DNA of 64,000 nt, from contig NC_088315.1 in assembly GCF_910592395.1 (NCBI RefSeq), positions 5,892,501 to 5,956,500 of the forward strand, read 5' to 3'. Shown piece by piece: positions 39,414 to 52,000 of this stretch. The translations under genes were made by a program, and so were the position numbers. The stretch's first letter is position 1; every line of letters begins with the position of its first letter. The notes under the pieces were generated by a model. The model was not told where the DNA came from. It saw only the letters and a list, made by a program, of their open reading frames with translations, and searched no databases. Source of the DNA: Lineus longissimus (Eukaryota; Nemertea; Pilidiophora; Heteronemertea; Lineidae).

Positions 39414-42400
39414 TCCCGTTGAATCGCTCCGTATGGTCGTGCTTTACGGACTGTTCGACAACTCGGAGACGAAGATACCCAAAACAACACCTCGCTCGTT
39501 CGAGGTGGATGGAATGATACTTAAAAAAGAATGATACTCAAAAAAGACGATAAAAGACGATTTCTGATAGATGAATAATGCAAGTGATACCGAAGGTTGC
39601 CTTGTTACCGTAAACTGTGAATTACAGCTATCAAAGTAAGTTTAGTTCAGTTCTTTATTCAGTAGTGTCCGCTGGGGTTATCCGTATCAACTTTCCCTCA
39701 CGAGTGTACAACTGCGTAGCGTAAGGATACCCAAGAGGGTAGGTCGGAGTCACGAGACATGTCATTTGATAGAAAAGCAATTGCGACTGCAATTATAGTA
39801 AAATAGCGCTAATGAGAATTTTGCAATGGGTCTATATGATGAGTGACATGAGAACTCTGAAGCCAAACATAGAATCATTATCGAAATCCTGCTTACCTTT
39901 TTATTGGTCTGATAAATTTTTCTGCTTCATTTGTTTTTGCAAAAATTTGCTTTGTATGAATAACATTCTAAGCCTTGACGTAAAACAACACCTGGCAGTC
40001 CTTGCAGATATGCATTAGCGATACAGTCGTTACAACATGCATGCACAAACAATATGATACCAGCCAGCAAAGAGGGAATAACCGAAATAATGATGAATTA
40101 TTTAGAAACGAATTCAAGCCATCAAGATAAGAGTTACTCATAAAGATTGCCATCAAGAGACACTCAATAAGAACATGTATATACTTATGAAGAGAATCAC
40201 CTCAAACCCATCTTTAACTACTGGCTACACCTATCAGAAGTGTGAGAATTGCTACGTAATAGCCATCTATCCCGATGAAATAGACTAGAGGCCTTTCCGG
40301 TATTTCGCGCTGGAGCAAATTGAAATAGAAGAAAAGAGCTGATTATACGTACATGTTCGAAGCGATTATGGGATCGACGAACATGACGAGAATGACAGTT
40401 TCAACTGATGGTACAAATGGGTATACACCCATTGTACACGCAGACGAAACGCTGAACACAAAATAGCAAGCAATATTATGATGTGGGCTAACGATGACAT
40501 GACCAATAGCACAAAAAGCCACTTGTCGTAATGACCCATTTCGTGTGGTTCATGCTGCTGTTACAGTGCACCTCACGACCAGAATCGCCCTGTTGACCCT
40601 GACCTGTTCCTGAGACAGCTTGTCTTATCTTTGAGTAATCAGCACTTGGTTGACTCCTAAGGTCCTATCAAATGGTGTATTTTTTGCGCATATTGATATC
40701 AATTTCGTTCATGAACTAATATGGTGATGCGATGCTTTTTAATGGGTTAAGAAACTTGCATCCCTGTGAGGGCCACATTACACGCCATATAGTCAACGGA
40801 AATTGCTATTTCCATGAGTAACATGGTTGACGGAGGCAAACTCATTGAAACAGTTTTGATCACTTCCTCATATTGACTTGTACTGCCTGCGAGGAGGGTG
40901 CGTACTAAACGTGTGATGTGTGACGCGTGGACGAGGTGACATGAACGAGGAGCTTGAATCATCGATGTAGGTAACAAGTATGCAAGGAAGGGGCACATCG
41001 CGAAAAAAAGCAAATTCACAGTATGATCGAACTCGAACATGTTTTCCTCAGTCACCATGCTACCTTTCTCGTGATCTCTGTGAAAATTCCGAAACCTTTT
41101 AACTGCTCAGTCCCCCAGATTGTACTTTATTTAACAAACCAGAAATGATATCGTCAAGGATTACCAAGGACCTAAGCGGTCGAATTTGCTCGAACCAAAT
41201 TGTTAAGACTCAGTTGTGTCCAGTGATGAACAGGATACCTTTCGAGAACGCAATTCTTCTGGGACTTTACCATACCAGTATCAAGGTCAAGGGAGTATGC
41301 GTACCTGTTTCTCTTCCCATTCGTATCAGATATAATCTTTGTTTGTTAGGAAAAAAGGATTCGGGTTTCATAGCTGAGAAACTGGTCCCAAGGTGACCAG
41401 CTGATGAGACGAGTGTGGACCTTGTGTTACTCCGGGTCATGATTTTCCATTCGGTAGTAATGTAACTGCCAGTGCTCCTTTGGGCATGAATGCCTCGAAT
41501 TCTTTTCACCATGTTTTATTTTGTAGAATATGTCGGGATGCATCGGGAATAGAACGAGAAAACGGAAACCGATCCATCTAACTGGTAATCGTGCACGCAG
41601 AGAGGCGGAAATTTGTTTTGTTCTCGAGTGATGCCTGCTCTCCCCCAGCTCCCAAAGTGACCATGATACTTTTTCCTATTCCGCGGCATTGTGACCACAT
41701 CACCTACTTGTGTGTGCTTGCTCTGGGCGTGTGTTCTCGGCAAAGATTGTCGATTGGGAAACCTTTGCTGAAGCCCCGTTAGGTTGTTGTCAATAACACT
41801 TCCATTTGTGAAATAAAGGTGTTTTCGATGTTTGAACGCACTGGTGATACGTAAGGTTAGTGCGAAGGAATATGAGAGACATCCATTCATATCAGTTTTA
41901 TTACTTTCATTTCATAATTAGAATACGGTAACAGCGCATGATGATCCTGTAATCTAGGCAATGGCTCCTTTACGTTGTATTTCGGATGACGAATAAATAG
42001 ATATCAGACAACACCTGTGACATATCGGAATAACTTTTGATCGCGAGACTCTAGTTCCATAACTGTACATTTAGTACCATATCAACACTTATTTTACTAT
42101 TTCATATCAACACTTTAGAAGACAGATTTATCGCAGGACATTAACCGATAACTTGCTAACATGATCTCCTTACGCAATTTTCTAAATCTTGCGCGACACC
42201 ATTGCCACTCTCCCGACCCATGATGAAGCAATATCGGCCACCACCTCTGGCCATGGAGTCACTAACCATGAAATTGCCTATTTGGTCTGTACCTCAACTC
42301 GATATCTCGGCGCAAGAATTGAGGTAGACCCCTCCGGGCGATGCAACCCAAAGCATTCACCAACAGACGCGCTTCAAAAGGTACGATTCTTGCGCCGATG

Positions 42401-45400
42401 TGTACCTGACAGAGATATCGGTGTTTGGGTCACAAGAATGCGATACTCATGTTTTGTTGGACCTGTCCATTGGCGTGTTATGTAGGATAGTCTATCTGAT
42501 GTAATATATATGTTTAAAACTCTGGCAGAGGAAGCCAAGCATATTTTCATGTGACATGGCCATTTGATGTCTTCAGAACCTGAACCTGAGGATCATAGTT
42601 CGTGTCAGCGCTGATATTTTCAATATTATAATGATGATATTACATCAAACAAACTAATGATGATTATTGGCAGCATTAATCGATTTTGTATTAAAGTGAT
42701 CATTAAAACCATTCCCCATTTTTTTATTTTCGACCAAAAACGCTGGCAATTAGCCGTGATTATTTTTTCCGAATCATGTTTGGTTTTGAAGAGTGATTGT
42801 GATTTGATGACAGATCTTAACTGCTTTTATAGAAGATTGTGGCAACATCTAATCCAGGCTGAGTTTCTTGAATCCTCGCTAATATTTCACTCTAGTCTGG
42901 CAATCCAAAACCGCGCAGACAAAATACCCTTGAGACAAATATCTAAACGTCAATACCAGATGAAGTGTTTTTATTGCAATCAGTTTTTTCTTCTTTCTTC
43001 TTTCTCATGCGAATATGTATCTTAGTTTTCTCTGTATAGTCTGCTGTTGCGGCTTCTCGATCGCTTACTAGTAAATGCTTTGCAAAATAAAATAAAATGT
43101 ATTCGTAGCAATCAACTGGTACCTCAATTTCATATGAAGTACAAAATGGTGTTAACAGACGTCAACAGATGCTGTTTCCATTTTTATTAATTTTCCTCTT
43201 TTCTGTGTGGTCGGAATACTATGTTGCATTGTATGGGATCCAGATCGCCCACCAACATAATATCACGCCCGTCTTATTTATATTGAATTACAGAACAATT
43301 ACAACATGGCAAGTCTCAAATACATCGTCGAGCACCTGAACAGCTATTTAATGGTAACAAATATGACCCGATATTTGCGTCAATTATTTATTTATGTGGC
43401 AATTAGATGCTGTCATTGTAACTCATTAGGCGTAGCTTTGGCAGGCAAACGCACGTTAAAGTGAATATCACATCGTGAATTATTCTCTGTGTGCAGATCC
43501 GTGCTAACATCGGCCAGATACGATGGTTAAACAAATCTGCAATTGATTCTTTATCCAGTGTGTTTTCGAAAACGCTCGGCCGTACCCCATTTAGTTTCAC
43601 CTGAAAAGGCTCACGAGAAGTAAGGTGTAAGGTCACGGATCGTGCTATAGATACATTGTATAGTTCAGCGTTTTTCGCTCCAGTATTACAGCCTCACTCA
43701 ATATATATGTTCAGTTGCACACTATTAAAAAGAAGATAAGGCTTCTTTAAACATACCATTACCATTATCTGTCACGGCAAAACATAGATCTATACGACGC
43801 GTGTATATCTTTTCTACTGCTCGAAATACGCAAGGGATCATTGGTTCCGGAAGGGCACGCCTTACTATTCGTCAAGTCTATTGAAAGAAGATCTCTATCC
43901 CTATCGGGCGAGCAGAAAGTATCCAAATAAGCCGGTGTAATGTTTTTGATTGTTGCCCATATCTTAGATCCACATTGTAATCAGTGCATTATCTGTGGAA
44001 TAGATTCTCCAGGGTGAGATTGTCGGCATCAGCGATGACTTGACAATGGGGAAACGACAAGTACGCGGTAATCTGTTTTCCCGCGTCCCCAAAGCGATGG
44101 GTAGACGAAACTTAGAGAACTTAAACTGGAGTTTCTTCGTTAAAAAACAGCTGGTCAGTATCAATATTGCCTTGGGGCATTTGCTATGCTTAAAAAAGGA
44201 TTATGACAAAAACACGTTACATTTCATAACGAGTATTTCTCACGTGGAGCAATCTTTTTTTGTACTTGTTAGCGACTTCTGAAGCAAAATCGTCTTTCCT
44301 TTGGCAGCAGCAGTTGTAAACAAAATAACGTTGAAAACAGAGTCAACCTAAATGTTTATCATGTTTGTCGATGATACAGGTGTACTTAAAGATAGTTAGA
44401 TCAGGCACAAATATCCTCATCGGTGCCCGGTCGCGAGAATTTTTTTCCGCAGTCGACATACTTAGCATTTACATGTATGTGATAGAGCTAAAATCTCCGT
44501 ATCAGAGTCGACTGGGAAAAACAAATTCGCTGACCGATCATTCTGCTTTATATGTGCAACTGGCTATGACTTGGGGTCGTCTGCCATGGTTTTTTGTCTG
44601 TGTAATAGCACGTCTCATATTGAGTACTCTGCTCCCTCTTATCACCTTCTCAGTTTCGACTTCTAACGGCCGTGGTCTTCCTTTGATCTCGGCCTTAGAG
44701 CAAAGTCAACGTTATGTCATTTAAGGATTAACAACTGCAGAAAGGGACACACCTAAAGGTGGGATGGAAAAACTTCTACAGCACGTTGATGTAGGTATGT
44801 TTCTCTTTCGACGTTGTGGGAGAAAGGTCAACGAGATCGACGTTTGCAAAGGTCTGTTGCTCACTGGTGGTACAGAAAACGACTGAATTTTCTCTCTCAA
44901 AAACGTTTCGTGAACGCGAGCAGATTTCATGGGAATTTTCAAATTTGTTCTTTTAAATACCTAAAGCAAGAATACGACAAATATAGGACTATAATCGCTA
45001 AGGTTACATTTGCCTATAGATATGCAAAGAAGAGTATAAAATGGGCAAATACTCGTATCGGAGATCACACATGATGACATATAGCGACAAATGAACAAAG
45101 AATTGATCTATTTGCATGTTCCATTATCCCCCAGCAGAGGTGGTTGATCTATCATTCCTTAGCGTTTTAACGAAAATCGTTGGCTGGATTTCCCAAGACA
45201 AAAATGTTGAGGCCGGAACATGTAATCATGCTCAGTCGAGAAAAAGGCGACAAATCTAAAAAAATTAATGTTAAAGGTAGTATAGTATTTTTCCAGTAGG
45301 ACTGAATGTGATGACTTCCGACGCGAAAAAGGTTAAACGTGGGAGATTTGAGAAGTAAAGAAATATCCAGCCTGAAGGTATGCCATTAGTTGAAACCTGA

Positions 45401-46426
45401 GACATATGGAATAGTAGTGAGGCTAAAAGAGATCACTTATCCTAACTTCTGGTCTTGATATGGTGTCATGTTGATGTTTTTCCGTGTGGTGATATTATCT
45501 GAAGACGGAAGCCAGCAATACGTCTTGGTATCATTTTGGCTCACCTCACCAGCCTAGAAGAAGTGCCACTTGGTCTGGGAGTGGCCGCAGCATCTGGCAT
45601 TTTCCCCTGGCTTAACGCACATCTGGAGCTTATGTTTTTAGTCTTATGTTGAGCGGATCACTGCTGACAGGACAAGACGACCGGCATTGTCGGTGGTGAC
45701 ACGCGCCGGCCGTTGTAATACATGTATCATCACTATCAACAAGTTTGTCTTAAAGACCAACATTTTTGTCCAGCCTCGGACAATCTAAAATAGCAAGGTT
45801 TGAATTTTGGTTTAATAAGGAGTGGCTGCAAGGAGGAAGTGAGTTTCGGGTAGAAAACTTGCAAACTTGGAAAACCCAGCTCCATATTATCTGTGGTTTG
45901 CTTTATTTCGTGTTATCGTACGTCATTGAATAAGTGTCAAAACACCCCTTCTCAGAATTGGTATTACTCGTATTTTGATTTGTGGGGAGTGTACGTAGGA
46001 ATGAGACATATTACGTCCCATTTGATTGCAGCAGGAATTGTTATTAAACTTCCGACTGCTCGGTAATTTGTAGCTAAATATCAATGTTGATATTGTGACG
46101 CACTATCTTGTTATCAAAAGGATGGACTAACATTGAGTAAGGATTTGTTTGCAAAACTTATAAATCTCTTAGGGGTCGTTTTGCCACCAGAATTGCTTGC
46201 ATGTTGATGCTCGTTGACCATCACGAAACGTACGCAAAAATAGTTCAATTCAGATTGAAATTGAAACGTCCGATTCTGATATTTCTTCCAGCACAGTTGA
46301 CAGATTTTTTCAGGGCATTTTTTCTGCTCCCCTGCAAAATGCACTGGTCGTCTGGTCGGACTTAGGGTAAACTGGACATAAAGAGTTGTGGTTCAAGTCA
46401 ACCTGTTTACAATTACATATAGATTC

Positions 46427-46458
46427 TGCAGTGCATTTACCAAATGAAATGCACTGCA
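46427..46458. repeat. perfect 12-bp hairpin upstream of the calcitonin-type promoter
   Basis: TGCAGTGCATTT and AAATGCACTGCA are separated by 8 nt. It lies about 145 bp upstream of the TATA box at 46602. It could be a dyad binding site; function unknown. Confidence 0.55.
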
Positions 46459-46601
46459 ATACTGTAATCTTAGGGTGAGTGCATGGCACAAATATGCTGT
46501 CCGTGACAAATTCTGCATTCATGCCATTTTTCATTGTTTATTGTGGTCACAGAACGTGGGTAGGGGTCAACCTGATTGGTCCTCAGAACTCATCAAATTG
46601 A

Positions 46602-46608
46602 TATAAAT
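46602..46608 (+). promoter_or_regulatory. TATA box of the calcitonin-type precursor gene
   Basis: TATAAAT sits about 30 bp before the inferred transcription start (about 46632). The downstream sequence runs to a strong donor, TTTAG|GTAAGT, at 46690/46691, which matches the acceptor at 49001 before the ATG exon. The assignment is inferred from spacing; no transcript evidence is available here. Confidence 0.5.
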
Positions 46609-46631
46609 ATTCCAGTATCGACTATCAGGAG

Positions 46632-46690
46632 TAATTGAATCTCAGGTGCTAATCGGTGTAGGAGCTATTCAGAGGAGTTTGGGAATTTAG
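46632..46690 (+). other. probable 5'UTR exon of the calcitonin-type gene
   Basis: About 59 bp between the TATA-inferred start and the donor TTTAG|GTAAGT. It would join the second exon at 49002, leaving 28 bp of untranslated leader before ATG 49030. It contains no ATG in its 59 bp. The 2.3-kb first intron (46691-49001) holds no recognised gene. Confidence 0.45.
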
Positions 46691-49001
46691 GTAAGTTGCT
46701 GACTGAGCGTCAAGTTTGCCTCGTAAGTTCTGCCGGACTAGTTTCAATGGTGACTGCCTTTTTCATCTTTTTGGTCATGTTGACCAGTGCTCTCTCTATA
46801 TCAGTGATGAAGCTGTTACTGAAACCAGTCGGAGTTAGCGCCATAGTCTCTGGATTATCATCGCTCCATGTTTACGCATGGAGTCATTATTATCTTCATA
46901 TACGTATTAAGCGGTCGTTTTTTATGACAATGTATGACGATGTAACGTGATAACCAAAGCTTTCAAATGCTCAGATGTTCCGTGTGATTTCTATGAGGCC
47001 TATATTATTGAAAAAAATGTTTTGATAGAAAATAGCCTAGTGTGTTCTATCAACGCTAGACCAAAACCGCCGTAATTGGGGAAGTGAAAAATAGCACAAG
47101 AGGGCTATGATTCATACACATATATGACCACTTGTATTAAAATACGTCTTCAAAATGTCAAGTATCAATTGTAGACCAAATATCAATAAGGAACTAACGA
47201 CAATATTCATGTTTAACCAGAGTAGCCTATTGTTATACGCTCCTGACTTTTGATAATGAACTTCCGAGATCTTGGTTATCTTCAATGGCAGTTGACAGTT
47301 ACCACTTATCTTGCGCGACAGAACATGAGCGCATTAGGATGTTGTAGTAATGTTTGGCTCAGTGTTGGCAGGACATGTGCCATTCGTTTTCCTCTTTTTA
47401 TAACGTACGGCCTCCAGGATCGCTAGGGTTTTTGCTTTTGTTGGACATATGTTATAAAGCAGTGTTTTCTTACTTTAATCAAGGGTCAGCCATAAAAGCT
47501 TACAAATTGCAAAACTGACATTTCGGGCACCAACAGTCGACTTGAGAGCTCTGAATGTCCATACATTGTGTTAGTCGTGGAGAGTGCTTACCAATGTTTT
47601 GGATGATCTAGTTGCCTCACGATTTCAATTTTGCAATATATATGCTTGGTTACCTTTATTCAGACAGTCAGGTACAGTCTTTGCAGTCCTTGCCGCAAGC
47701 CATAACGTTTGTCCAGTAAGTATTTCTAGTTCTGATATTTTATTTGTTTTTATGTGGAGGGATGAAATCATTTCATTATAATGAAAAGTTTATACATGTA
47801 TACATTTGCCATGGAGTAACCTGTAAATACAAGCTCCTCCAGGTTTACGATAACCCTGTGTATCTTTACCAAGGGTCAACACTAAAGTGACAATTCGAGA
47901 TTAACATTTTGATATCAATGCGTTTGTAAAGCTGATATTCATACACATTAGGGAAGGACATGCTGTAATTCTTAAATGGGTACTATAGACAGGAGCAGGG
48001 GGCTAAATTGGCCATCTGTTGGTGACTTATATGGACAGCAAGGACACATGGTCATTTTGATTCACCACTAAATATATCCCTCGTACAAACGTGATTAATT
48101 TTGACGTACTGAGAGATTGGAGAGACCCCTAATGGCGACTTTGGATAACTTTATCTTGCCTCCCTAGTTGTTGCCTAAAGATTCCCTTTAGTACTGGTCT
48201 GTATGCACTGGCTTCCAATTTGGGTCGTATATTGTTGGATAGCACATGACATGTGTATGTTGTGTGCCTGTAACAGGGTTTGGCGGTAAAATATATCTCC
48301 TTTTTCTTAAATTTGAAGGCAGCGTTTCTATGGTTTTGGTGATTGTGATTGTAAGAGTTTTTCCCTTTGCTAAAAAAGTCCTACCGGGACCGGTTGAATA
48401 CAGTTGCTAGTTGCTATTTTTCAAAGGCTCAAAAACCTGGCATTATTTCTAAGTTTCGTTGCTCCATGCAAGCGCCAGTAACTGCAGATACTGGCCGGTC
48501 CAAATAGCATATCGGCCAAGTACGGTATCATGTTCCACATCCCTAATTATCAGTAGCCGCGTCGATCAGCAGCGCAACATCATTCAAACTGGTGTCAGTA
48601 TAGCCAGAAAACCAATTAATAGACATTGAATGGCTTGCTAAAAAGTAACGGTTTGCCACGGCATTGACTGATAGGTGGTCAGCCCCTTTTATAATTGCCA
48701 CTGTTGACGGGTTAGTTTATAATGCAACCAACAATATGAGATCATGTGTTTAGAAGAAAGGACTTGCCGTATAAATCTCTTTTCAAATTCCTCTTTTCCA
48801 ATAATCAACTGACGATTTCTTGGCTGTTGATTTTGCTTAAGTGATAGTCTTTAGCATCAGAATCTTGACAAGAGATTTGCATACATGTAATCGCAACTTG
48901 CATAAACACTTAGTCGGCAATCAAGCTATGCTTTGTCATTGGTTGTTAAAGTAACTCAGCGAGCACCAGTATCAAACAGTCTGAAATCTTTATATTTTCA
49001 G
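46691..49001 (+). other. probable first intron of the calcitonin-type gene
   Basis: Donor GTAAGT to acceptor TATATTTTCAG. Short frames at 46696-46950 and 47584-47781 lack support and would be intronic. Confidence 0.45.
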
Positions 49002-49029
49002 AGTAACAAGTTAGAAGCCGAGTGACAGG

Positions 49030-52000
49030 ATGCAGCAGGAGTTCGTGATAAAGTTAAGATATGTGTTATTGGCCGGATTGTTTGCCGTCACACTTGCCTT
49101 TGAAGACTCAAGAATAGCGGATGCATTAAGGTACGAGATTTTTATCATTTATTATTTGATGACATTTATTTCTCCTCCGACAAAGGAATCACTTAAAAAT
49201 GTTACTAGATGTACATGTTAGTCCATCAGAAACTGCTCCTCTGACAGGCTTTCCAGCTTGTGGCTACGAATTGCCAGTTCTTAAATCTTCGAGGCAACTT
49301 CTGCATATCTCAGATGGTCCTCAAAACAGAAGGCAGAATTGGTCCCATTATCATACTTACTAAAAGTGTACGTCTTCATGCTCTTTCATTGGTATTTATT
49401 GGGTACCATTCTTTCGCGTCGTAATTTCGAATTGTCCTATCATCTTCCGTGGTTAATGAGGAAAATATTTGGTTTTACGAAAAATATTTTATTGGATACG
49501 ACGCATATTTGCGATGCCTATCATTACATGTGATGGTAGCCCAAGTGTACTGTTGGGTGAAATACGGACATGTCCCCCCTGGTACCGCTCTGCCTCTGCC
49601 TGATCCACATTCTCTGGTAACCGTGTAATTCGTACAATAAATCAATGAATCCTGCAGTTGCTGTCCTTTCTCGGTCCTTTGAATTGGTCAAATATTATTC
49701 TACCTGTAACTCGAGGCTTAACCATCTTATCACCCGTCTAGTGGATTCCTGACATTTTAGGCTAAATCAATGATTATTTGATGCAGTGAAGCAGACTCTG
49801 TCTATAATTCTAGCTGCGGGGAGGAGGCATCGTCCAACGACATCCCCTGGTAGGTCTGTTCGAAACCCTTTGTTCCTTGTGTTAATGGGGGATAGAAAAC
49901 CCTCGTCGGGTCGGGGTTCTAAATAATCATCGAACGGCCTAGTGGGGGTAAGCAATATATTGGAAAGGTTAGGATAGCATCACATAAAAAGTGCAAATCT
50001 ACAATTATGTACTTGAATTAGCTCCAAGCCTCCTCCAGTATCACTTTTGCAGCGAAACAACCATGAACATACTTAATACTGAACTGCCGCTATGACTCTC
50101 ATAAACATTCTGTATGTCAGTATCTTATCTAAATGAGAAAGCTGCGGAATTGTGCTTTCCGTGCTGTAATTGCGGTACCGCTATAATTTACGATGGCTTA
50201 TTTACTTATGCAATCTCACAAGAATTATAAAATGAAACTGAATGCGCTTTTAAGATAATCATTCGTTTGATGCATTGTTGAGAGATAAAATCCTCATCAG
50301 CATTCGTATCAAATTCTCAATTTAAATACTGAATTGATAGATTTTCCGGGGACTGTATAGTCAGGTGCCATGTTTGCTATTCTGGTTTTAAGCTTCGTTG
50401 GAGACAATACGTTACCCTGAAAACAAAAATTGCTCTTAGAATGCAGACCAAAAGCAGCGATATGAAGATTCACATAGCTTATACTTAATGTACTACACAT
50501 AAGAAGCTTACGTAGGCTGGAGAAAAAGCTGGTCGGATAGTTCGACACAAGTGCATTCTCTTGTCGATAAATCGCACTTGACTTGGCATTTGCGACACAG
50601 GTTTTCTGGCAATACCCAACACAAAGAACAAACGGCCTTCTTGCTAAAATCGCCCCACAACGAGCGATTTCGCCGCTACGACCTGCTATCGTGATAGAAT
50701 GTGACAGTGGTCAGCGCTGTGCCTGCGACAAGAATCAGCGGTCACAGCGACCAGCGATCAAAACCAAGCCCAGCGATTACCAGTTAAGCAGACGATGTTA
50801 TTTGTTCTTGGTATTAGCTAAATGAAAATCGCGGATTATCATTCAAGGACAGGATGATTGTTTGATAATGAAGATCTTTAAAGACTTTGAGGCTAATATC
50901 ATCAGAGGTATTTTGTTGATTTGGTCTGATATCCTGTTCGCTTATTTCATTGCAGGCAACACAAAGAACTCACAGCTAAAAGATCAGAAATAGGAAATGT
51001 CAAAGCAGTTCTGAGCGAAATAGATGATGATTTGGAAAACGTCCAGTGAGTAAACATTCATGTAGGATAAATGGTATTTTTTTAATGGTGTGATAATCCT
51101 GGCTGTCACTCAGGACGTTTCGTAATCATTAAGATCCAAACCAGCATACGGTTCTCCCAACCTTGTTCAAAATGTTAAAGATGATTCGCCTTACTCTGTT
51201 GGGAGACGACCGAGCCATTTTGGTCAAAACCATTGAACCTCAACACAAATAAGGTGACCAAATCAAAACAACGGAAATATTAGTATAAAGGTACACTCTC
51301 AAACCAACGATTTAATATCCTTCTAGGGGATACTAACGAGACCCTTAACAATGGGATAGTGGTTTCTATGGTTGATACCTCTCCATATCCATTTCCCCTC
51401 TCATTCAAGATCTATCTTGGTCATAGAGATAGGATTTGGAACCGAGTAGTCCTCATCATTTTCAAAGCCCGAAGGATCATGTTGGAAGACAGCGGGCTGC
51501 GATGTCGTCTTGCTGATATGAACGACACTCGCGGATTATACAAGTCGAACCTCCTCTTAGGCCTCCCTGATCCCGCAAGGATTTCAATGCATTTTCGAAT
51601 AATTTCCCAACATTGGAGCAATTTTATCAAAATCACGGAAAGAGATACAAGCATATCTTCAAATTTGTTCCACTTTTGCGGTTTTACGTTTGGTATATGG
51701 CAGTTCACAATTATTCCCAGTCAAGTCAACTGTGTAATAGAATAAGATTCAACTTGGCGATCAGCAGCCTGTTCGTTCGTTTTCCGGAATCCATTGATAC
51801 ACTGCTTTAAACACCATTTATAGTGACCCTTTCTCCAAATGGAATGATTCCACCAGGTCTTGATTGAATCCGCTAGCTATATCGGCGGAACTGATATCGA
51901 ACTCGCCCAACTCCTTTGACAAAACAGACTTAAGTGGGATGAAAGCTTCTCCTTTTACTCGACCCACTTTTAACAAGAATGCAATTTAACTCAATATATT

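Larger units (their letters stand above)
31841..46420. other. gene-poor repeat-rich stretch
   Basis: Contains the 91-bp duplication, the fold-back at 36201, the possible SINE at 37127, the repeat at 39163 and a C10 run at 36801. A short inverted pair at about 42311-42420 shares TCGGCGCAAGAAT. No exon is supported. Confidence 0.55.

Noticed and set aside
42189-42485. 98-codon frame around TCGGCGCAAGAAT inverted repeat
   Set aside because: The frame is explained by the GC-richer inverted pair; no homology seen.
50583-50825. 80-codon frame inside the calcitonin gene
   Set aside because: It lies in an intron just before the exon at 50956, lacks splice sites, and its repeated GCGA/TCGC words suggest repeat-derived sequence.
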